A DNA stretch of 64,000 nt, taken from Alphaproteobacteria bacterium (lineage in GTDB: Bacteria; Pseudomonadota; Alphaproteobacteria; UBA9219). Under the pieces are notes generated by a model. The model saw only the letters and a list, made by a program, of their open reading frames with translations. It searched no databases and was not told the DNA's origin. Below, one piece after another: positions 58,885 through 64,000 of the stretch. The DNA lies in contig WRDR01000002.1 in the NCBI GenBank assembly GCA_009779745.1, positions 1 to 64,000 of the forward strand, read 5' to 3'. Every line of letters begins with the position of its first letter. Positions within the stretch are counted from its first letter, which is position 1. The position numbers were made by a program, and so were the translations under genes.

Positions 58885-59424
58885 GTGCATTTACTAATTC
58901 CGCATTTCATATTAATACTATCTTTAATTATTGCTGGCAGCCTTGTATACGGATTTTCTATTATACGGATACTACAAATGGCTAAGAAAACTCCTCATAA
59001 AAAAAAGGGCAGTGCTAAGTACTGGGTGCTCGCTCTGCTGTTTTTTGTTCTGCTGCCTCTTTCTTTCAGCTACGTTATCGTTATTCTCTCTTGCCTTATT
59101 CCTTCTTTCGTAGCCTTCCTCACAGACAAAGATTCGGAAAAACGAAGTGCTATCTGCATCTCTTCTCTTAATGCCGCAGGCACTTTTCCAATTTTAATTC
59201 AGCTCTTTGAAATAGGTCCGTCCATAGACAACGCTATGTTCATTTTAGCCGCTCCGCATACTTGGTTTGTGGTGCTCGGCTCTTCTTTAATAGGTCTGTT
59301 TTTCTTCTCTTATGTCCCTGTCATCGTAGCAACTCTGTCCAAATACCACGACGAGGCTCAAATTCTCAAACTACAGGAAAGCAAGGAACTATTGGAAGCA
59401 CGCTGGGGGAAGGAATTGAATTGA
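58885..59424 (+). CDS. Conserved-looking membrane protein of unknown function
   Basis: A 179-residue protein with four or so hydrophobic segments and a charged C-terminal helix (SKYHDEAQILKLQESKELLEARWGKEL). The central ISSLNAAGTFPILIQLFEIG resembles an alphaproteobacterial inner-membrane family of unknown role. The GTG at 58885 adds a first membrane helix; an ATG at 58978 is an alternative and would avoid the repeat-derived region. Convergent with yebC. Confidence 0.65.
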   Translation: MHLLIPHFILILSLIIAGSLVYGFSIIRILQMAKKTPHKKKGSAKYWVLALLFFVLLPLSFSYVIVILSCLIPSFVAFLTDKDSEKRSAICISSLNAAGTFPILIQLFEIGPSIDNAMFILAAPHTWFVVLGSSLIGLFFFSYVPVIVATLSKYHDEAQILKLQESKELLEARWGKELN

Positions 59425-59480
59425 AAATGGAAAATTATTTCCTAACCTAATTTTACATTTCCAATTCATCTAATTTCACA
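59423..59480. repeat. Heptamer-like AT-rich array between the membrane gene and yebC
   Basis: GAAAATG, GAAAATT, ATTTCCT and TTTTACA/TTTCCAA-type units, less regular than other arrays. The yebC stop lies within. Confidence 0.5.
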
Positions 59481-60190
59481 TTATTAAACACATTTTGAAC
59501 ATCGTCATTATCCTCAAGCGCATCTATGAACTTCATAATGCTCTGGGCAGCATCTCCGACAGCCTCAATCTCGTTCTTTGCATACCAAGTGAGTTTTGCG
59601 CTGTCCGCCTCGCCGAACTTTTCTTCCAGCACTGCTCTCACAGCCCCGAAATCCTCGACAGAACACGTGATAACATGAGCCTCTTCATCGCTTTCCGCAT
59701 CATCTGCTCCCGCTTCTATGGCAGCTTCCAACACTTCGTCCGCAGTGCCTGCTTTTGCAGGAAAAACCAATTCCCCTAATCTTGTGAACATAAACGCCAC
59801 AGAGCCCGCCTCTCCTATGGCTCCTCCGTTCTTAGAAAAAATAGCCCTAAGTTCCGCAGCAGTCCTGTTTCTATTATCGCTTAATGCCTCTACAATAAAC
59901 GCTGTTCCGCCCGGACCATAGCCCTCGTACCGCACCTCGTCATAATTGACATTGTCAGCACTGCCGGGCTGCGCCGATTTTATAGCTCTTTGTATCCTGT
60001 CGTTCGGCATGTTGTTTTTCCTAGCGTCCTGTATCGCAGCTCTTAAACGCGGATTATGCGCAGGATCAGGCATTCCGGATTTTGCCGAAACTATTATCTC
60101 TCTTGCCAGCTTCGCAAATATCTTAGACCTTTTCGCTTCCGACTTGCTCTTCTGATGCATAACGTTTTTAGCATGAGAATGTCCTGCCAT
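59453..60190 (-). CDS. yebC: YebC/PmpR-family (TACO1-like) protein
   Basis: Three-domain protein first annotated as a transcriptional regulator and now linked to translation of proline-rich stretches. [31 protein letters not shown] and [36 protein letters not shown] are diagnostic. 245 residues, full length. It is not next to ruvCAB, its common neighbours. Confidence 0.94.
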   Translation of the reverse strand: MAGHSHAKNVMHQKSKSEAKRSKIFAKLAREIIVSAKSGMPDPAHNPRLRAAIQDARKNNMPNDRIQRAIKSAQPGSADNVNYDEVRYEGYGPGGTAFIVEALSDNRNRTAAELRAIFSKNGGAIGEAGSVAFMFTRLGELVFPAKAGTADEVLEAAIEAGADDAESDEEAHVITCSVEDFGAVRAVLEEKFGEADSAKLTWYAKNEIEAVGDAAQSIMKFIDALEDNDDVQNVFNNVKLDELEM

Positions 60191-60285
60191 TTTCTTTTAT
60201 TCCTTTTGGTTGTTTTCTTTACTACGTCTTTTCACTATAATTTCTTAGTCCGCTATACTCGCCGTTTTCTTTTATGCTTTGCAAA

Positions 60286-61911
60286 TTACAACTCCAGCCC
60301 CTTACTCTCTGTTAAATCTATCAAATCATTCTCCACTAAGTATACGTCCGGAGCCCTAAGATTAGATCTCAGCCACTGTACTGCCTCTGCGAAGTTGTCC
60401 ATTGCCAAAAGAGTCTTTCCGTTTTCTATGGCTCCTCCCTCCTTAAATCCGTCTCCCAGTCCTTTAAGCCTGTCCGCTCTTATGACAATCAGAACGTCCG
60501 CGCATTTTGCAGCCTTGAGTCCCAGCTCTCTATGCACCTCATAGCTTTTCTCGCCAAGCTCTATGATGCCGGGCGAGATTAGTATGCGCCTGCCTTTCTT
60601 TTCCCTGCCCAACATATCCAGCAATTCCATAGCATTTTCAAATCCTTTTTGATTAGAGTTATACGCATCATCTATGTACGTAGTGCCGTCTGCATTAGGT
60701 ATGACTGCAAGCCTGTGCTGTATAGACGGAAGAGTATGCAGCGCAAGAACTATTTTTTCCGGCTCTATGCCGCACTGTATTGCAGCGGCAAACGCAGTCG
60801 CCATATTTATCCCGTGCGCTTTTCCGTATAACGGAGAGCTTAAACCGTACGCCTGCCCCATGTATTCGATTTCCGTAGTCACTCCGTTTATTGACTGATT
60901 GACGCTTAGAATCCGCAAATCGCAGCTCTCTTTAAAACCGCAGATAATAAATCTGTCTCTGTGTTTGCTGATAAACTCTTTAGCGTATTCACGCTCCAGA
61001 ACGTTTTCTCCGACAACTATCTTGCCGTCTCCGTTAGCAATCACAGCTTCCGCCAATTCAAACTTAGCTTTCGCAATATTATCGAGCGATTTGAATCTTT
61101 CAAGATGTGCCTCGCCCAGCGCAGTTATGATTCCCATTTTCGGAGCTGCCAGATTGCACATTTTTTCTATGGAGCCTCTGTTGTATGCGCCCATTTCTAC
61201 TATGAAATACTTAGTGTTCGGCAGCAAATCCTCTCTGATTATCCGGGACACTCCCATAAGAGTGTTCACAGTTCCCGGAGTAAACGCCACGCTTGAGTTA
61301 ATCTTCAGAATATGCCCCAGCATGTGCTTTACAGATGTTTTTCCAAACGACCCTGTTATGCCTATGGTAGCGGGTACAATGAGTCTCAGATTTTCTTTAG
61401 CTTCTTTGATTATTCTCTTCTGCACATAATTCTCGTACGGCATAAGCAGCATGTTCGCCAGCATAAGAGTTGCGGGTATTAATTGCACTGCGACCACTAA
61501 ATATATCGGTATCTGAAGCGATGCTGCTCCAACGCCCATAGCACATGCTATCAAAAAAGCTATGCCGAACACTCGAGATGCGCGGTGCGTCATGACTAAT
61601 TTTTTCTTAGCGTTTATTCTGGGATCAACTTCTTTTCTGCCCATATATATTAATATGCCTGCGCAAATCAGCCCTGCTATCCACAACGGTATTATATTTT
61701 CATAAAAATTTGCCGCCAATACTGTAATATCCACTGCTAAAATAAAAATAGACGTTTTTTTGTCAAAAGAGTTTGTCCCGAAAATCCATTTTGCAAACCT
61801 TAGGGATTTATATTCGTCCTGCTGGTATACGTGCAAATATCTTAGCAGTCTTTTGAACGAGAAAAATACAATGCTAACGCTTAGTATAATATACGCAATG
61901 CCTTCAATCAT
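60286..61911 (-). CDS. MurF-like Mur ligase with an N-terminal membrane domain
   Basis: Mur ligase, most likely joining D-Ala-D-Ala to a UDP-MurNAc-tripeptide or a related step. Residues 1-160 hold about five membrane helices in place of the usual UDP-binding N-domain; the ATPase core starts with GITGSFGKTS (184-193), VEMGAYNRGSIEKMC, HLERF and DDAYNSNQKGF. 541 residues. Membrane-fused Mur ligases exist in some bacteria but I cannot say whether this is the only MurF here. None of the mur cluster is adjacent. The usual motif is DAYNANP. Confidence 0.75.
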   Translation of the reverse strand: MIEGIAYIILSVSIVFFSFKRLLRYLHVYQQDEYKSLRFAKWIFGTNSFDKKTSIFILAVDITVLAANFYENIIPLWIAGLICAGILIYMGRKEVDPRINAKKKLVMTHRASRVFGIAFLIACAMGVGAASLQIPIYLVVAVQLIPATLMLANMLLMPYENYVQKRIIKEAKENLRLIVPATIGITGSFGKTSVKHMLGHILKINSSVAFTPGTVNTLMGVSRIIREDLLPNTKYFIVEMGAYNRGSIEKMCNLAAPKMGIITALGEAHLERFKSLDNIAKAKFELAEAVIANGDGKIVVGENVLEREYAKEFISKHRDRFIICGFKESCDLRILSVNQSINGVTTEIEYMGQAYGLSSPLYGKAHGINMATAFAAAIQCGIEPEKIVLALHTLPSIQHRLAVIPNADGTTYIDDAYNSNQKGFENAMELLDMLGREKKGRRILISPGIIELGEKSYEVHRELGLKAAKCADVLIVIRADRLKGLGDGFKEGGAIENGKTLLAMDNFAEAVQWLRSNLRAPDVYLVENDLIDLTESKGLEL

Positions 61912-62033
61912 TATATATAACCTTATGTTATTTAACCATAATAATGCAACTATTTACTTTACGACTCCGTATCCTTATAGTACTACCATATTGGTAATTA
62001 TTTTTAAATATTAAAATTATTAAGGACAAAATT

Positions 62034-62774
62034 ATGACAACGGATTATGATAATGATAAAGTAAACGAATGTTTTGCCATACTGGCACCTGCTAAAACTA
62101 TTTCAAGCCGTAATGTGCCGCCAGAACAGGAACAAGCGGCTTATGACGAATTTGTACCCAAACAGACAGAAATTGAAAGGGCTATTGTTTATCTTCTTAA
62201 GGCGGGAGTAATAAAGGACGTTGTTGCAGTAGTGCATACCGGCGGTCCGTGCAACCCTCTCAGCTACAAATACGATCTCAAAAATAATGAACGTTCAGTA
62301 CTCTTAGAACAAATAATGGCGGAAGGCGGGACTGTCAGGTGTATCTATAACGAAGACCAAGAACTCGGCAAAGCCTCTCCTCCCGATGGAGTATCCTCTG
62401 AAGAGTATAAACAAGCCGGTGAACGCTTTGACCGGCTCAAATTAATGTATCCGGAAAACTTTATAGATAATCCTATTGCCGACCCGGAAAATAAATTAGT
62501 AACAGTATATTCCGGCGCCAGCTACGAGATTGATTATGAAGACGACACAATTGACTTTATCTCATTGAAGTCGTATCAGGCAGGCAATATCGGACAAGGC
62601 GGAACAAGAGATTGGGCACTCTATAAAGGACAAATTGATAATCTCCCGAACGATGTCAAAGAAAGGTATAAACTTATTCAAGATATTATTGACGAAGCTT
62701 GTTTTCAAAATTATCAACCCAAAAAGAGTACAGATTATATAAAGAGAAATGCACAGCATTCACCGAAAGGTTAA
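62034..62774 (+). CDS. Unrecognised 246-residue protein
   Basis: Acidic, soluble-looking, with no signal peptide or membrane segment and no motif I recognise. Visible features: a Glu-rich helical start, VVAVVHTGGPCNPLSYKYDL near residue 64, and NKLVTVYSGASYEIDYEDDTIDF near 155. A good AAGGAC ribosome site precedes the ATG. It stands alone between the Mur ligase (divergent) and metK (convergent). Confidence 0.65.
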   Translation: MTTDYDNDKVNECFAILAPAKTISSRNVPPEQEQAAYDEFVPKQTEIERAIVYLLKAGVIKDVVAVVHTGGPCNPLSYKYDLKNNERSVLLEQIMAEGGTVRCIYNEDQELGKASPPDGVSSEEYKQAGERFDRLKLMYPENFIDNPIADPENKLVTVYSGASYEIDYEDDTIDFISLKSYQAGNIGQGGTRDWALYKGQIDNLPNDVKERYKLIQDIIDEACFQNYQPKKSTDYIKRNAQHSPKG

Positions 62775-62789
62775 ATAAGTGAAGTGATT

Positions 62790-62820
62790 ATTCCCCTCCC
62801 CTTTCAAAGGGAAGGGGAAT
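62790..62820. terminator. Hairpin between the unknown gene and metK, related to the clpA/comF palindrome
   Basis: ATTCCCCTCCCCTTT (62790-62804) faces AAAGGGAAGGGGAAT (62806-62820) with one mismatch, followed by ATTTT on the plus strand. The sequence resembles hairpin 1 at 45783-45806. A bidirectional terminator is likely. Confidence 0.7.
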
Positions 62821-62824
62821 ATTT

Positions 62825-64000
62825 TCACATTCCGTAATGCCTTTTCAGCGTATCCACCAAGTCCAGCTTTTCCCATGAGAAATGTCCGTCATCTTCCGGC
62901 TCTCTGCCGAAGTGTCCGAATGCTGCTGTTTTGGCGTATATGGGACGGTTCAATTGCAGGTGCTCGCGTATACCTCTGGGGGACAGCTTTACGACTTCTC
63001 TTATAACATCATGCAGCGTGCTGTCATCAACTTTGCACGTGCCGTGCGTATTCACATACACAGACAACGGCTCCGAGACTCCGATAGCATAAGCAAGCTG
63101 TATAGTACATCTGTCCGCTATGCCGGCAGCCACTATGTTTTTCGCCAGATACCTCGCCATATACGCAGCCGACCGGTCTACCTTAGTAGGATCCTTTCCG
63201 GAAAACGCTCCGCCGCCATGAGGCGCAGCTCCACCATAGGTATCGACTATTATCTTTCTTCCGGTCAATCCGGCATCTCCGTCCGGACCTCCTATTACAA
63301 AACGCCCGGTAGGATTCACATAAAAATGCTTGTCGTCCTTAGGTATCCAGCCCTTTGGCAAGGCTTTTTCCACATAAGGATAAACCAGCTCTTTTACCTT
63401 TTGCTGATCTATGCTCTCGTCATGCTGAGTAGAAACAACAATACTAGTTGCTCTTACCGGCTTTCCGTCCACGTATTCCAAAGTCACCTGACTCTTGGAA
63501 TCAGGTCCCAGAAGCGGCAATTTCCCTGCGTGTCTGTCTTCGGAAATCAGCCTTAGTATTCTGTGCGCATAGTATATGGGAGCAGGCATAAACGTAGGCG
63601 TTTCCGAACATGCATAGCCGAACATTATGCCCTGATCTCCTGCGCCCTCGTCCTTGCCTTCAGAGGCATCAACACCCATAGCAATATCCGTAGACTGAGC
63701 ATGAACATGTATATCAACATCAGCAAACTGCCAGTGAAATCCTTTCTGAGCATACCCTATGTCCTTTATAGCCTGCCTTGCGACTTCTTCCATGCGCTTA
63801 GGAGTAACATCGGAAGGTCCCCGTATCTCGCCTGCCAAAACCACTTTATTAGTAGTCGCCATAGTCTCGACTGCAACTCTGCTGTGAGGATCCGCACCCA
63901 AAAACAGGTCTACTATTCTGTCGGAAATACTGTCGCATAATTTATCCGGATGCCCCTCGCCCACAGACTCGGATGTGAAAAGATACTTGTGTGAACCCGT
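62825..64000 (-). CDS. metK: S-adenosylmethionine synthetase, partial
   Basis: Makes SAM from methionine and ATP. The reading frame is open to the window edge: upstream of the visible GTG it continues as [23 protein letters not shown], the true N-terminal region, so the start lies just outside. Also seen are [33 protein letters not shown] and [16 protein letters not shown]. The C-terminus [12 protein letters not shown] is complete. Its upstream region, where a SAM riboswitch might lie, is not in the window. Confidence 0.95.
   Translation of the reverse strand, partial: TGSHKYLFTSESVGEGHPDKLCDSISDRIVDLFLGADPHSRVAVETMATTNKVVLAGEIRGPSDVTPKRMEEVARQAIKDIGYAQKGFHWQFADVDIHVHAQSTDIAMGVDASEGKDEGAGDQGIMFGYACSETPTFMPAPIYYAHRILRLISEDRHAGKLPLLGPDSKSQVTLEYVDGKPVRATSIVVSTQHDESIDQQKVKELVYPYVEKALPKGWIPKDDKHFYVNPTGRFVIGGPDGDAGLTGRKIIVDTYGGAAPHGGGAFSGKDPTKVDRSAAYMARYLAKNIVAAGIADRCTIQLAYAIGVSEPLSVYVNTHGTCKVDDSTLHDVIREVVKLSPRGIREHLQLNRPIYAKTAAFGHFGREPEDDGHFSWEKLDLVDTLKRHYGM

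Overview
The window reads as chromosomal DNA of an AT-leaning alphaproteobacterium. The evidence is synteny and family content: amgK-murU-addB-addA, lptF/lptG divergent from pepA-holC, lnt followed by an XRE regulator, bamA-skp, alphaproteobacterial small families (DUF6489-like, DUF6456-like) and a COQ9/TetR-C-like protein. No plasmid, prophage, CRISPR array, rRNA or tRNA gene was recognised. Genes are densely packed and many neighbours share ATGA or TGATG stop/start overlaps. The strain looks free-living or commensal rather than strongly reduced: it keeps NAD salvage, wall recycling, outer-membrane assembly, a peptide-binding protein and GTP-type PEP carboxykinase.

Layout. 1-289 is a long near-perfect palindrome. 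302-6874 holds recN, parC and the NAD-salvage pair pncB-pncA. 6889-9758 (minus) is bamA-skp. 9873-17730 is the wall-recycling and recombination run amgK-murU-addB-addA, then a DUF6489-like protein and a GNAT acetyltransferase. 17747-23335 holds lptG-lptF (minus) and pepA-holC-folC. A TPP-riboswitch-like element overlaps the 3' end of folC and sits just before an unrecognised gene (23399-24286). Next come pckG, lnt, an XRE regulator and a PEBP protein. 28873-35141 (minus) carries a metallophosphoesterase, a frameshifted mgtA, a second inverted-repeat element, a MATE exporter and ubiE. 35168-40212 (minus) is dnaE with a coupled 69-residue leader gene, then rnd.

40297-48927 holds a YejA-like binding protein, tsaD, clpA, comF, an XRE protein, rpmB, a HAD phosphatase and holA. 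49062-51663 (minus) holds an 87-residue unknown, a structured 397-bp gap, and fbaB-tsaB-COQ9-like. 51781-54958 is cdsA-dxr-cca. 55088-58738 holds a DUF6456-like protein, a cold-shock gene with a clear terminator, an eight-CxxC membrane protein and ychF. The right end holds yebC, a membrane-fused MurF-like ligase, an unknown 246-residue protein and metK, which runs off the window.

Three things stand out. (1) Many gene junctions are built from short arrays with a strict 7-nt period (for example TYTACAT, GGAAAAT, TTAGGAR). Several provide stop codons, a start codon or C-terminal codons of adjacent genes, and two are built into the 289-bp palindrome. (2) A TPP-type aptamer sits directly upstream of a gene that matches no thiamine family I know. 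(3) Some core proteins have unusual architecture: AddA without its nuclease domain, a MurF-like ligase with a membrane domain replacing its usual N-terminus, and a protein with eight CxxC knuckles in two 11-residue-period blocks. All functions are inferred from reading the sequence; no searches were run.
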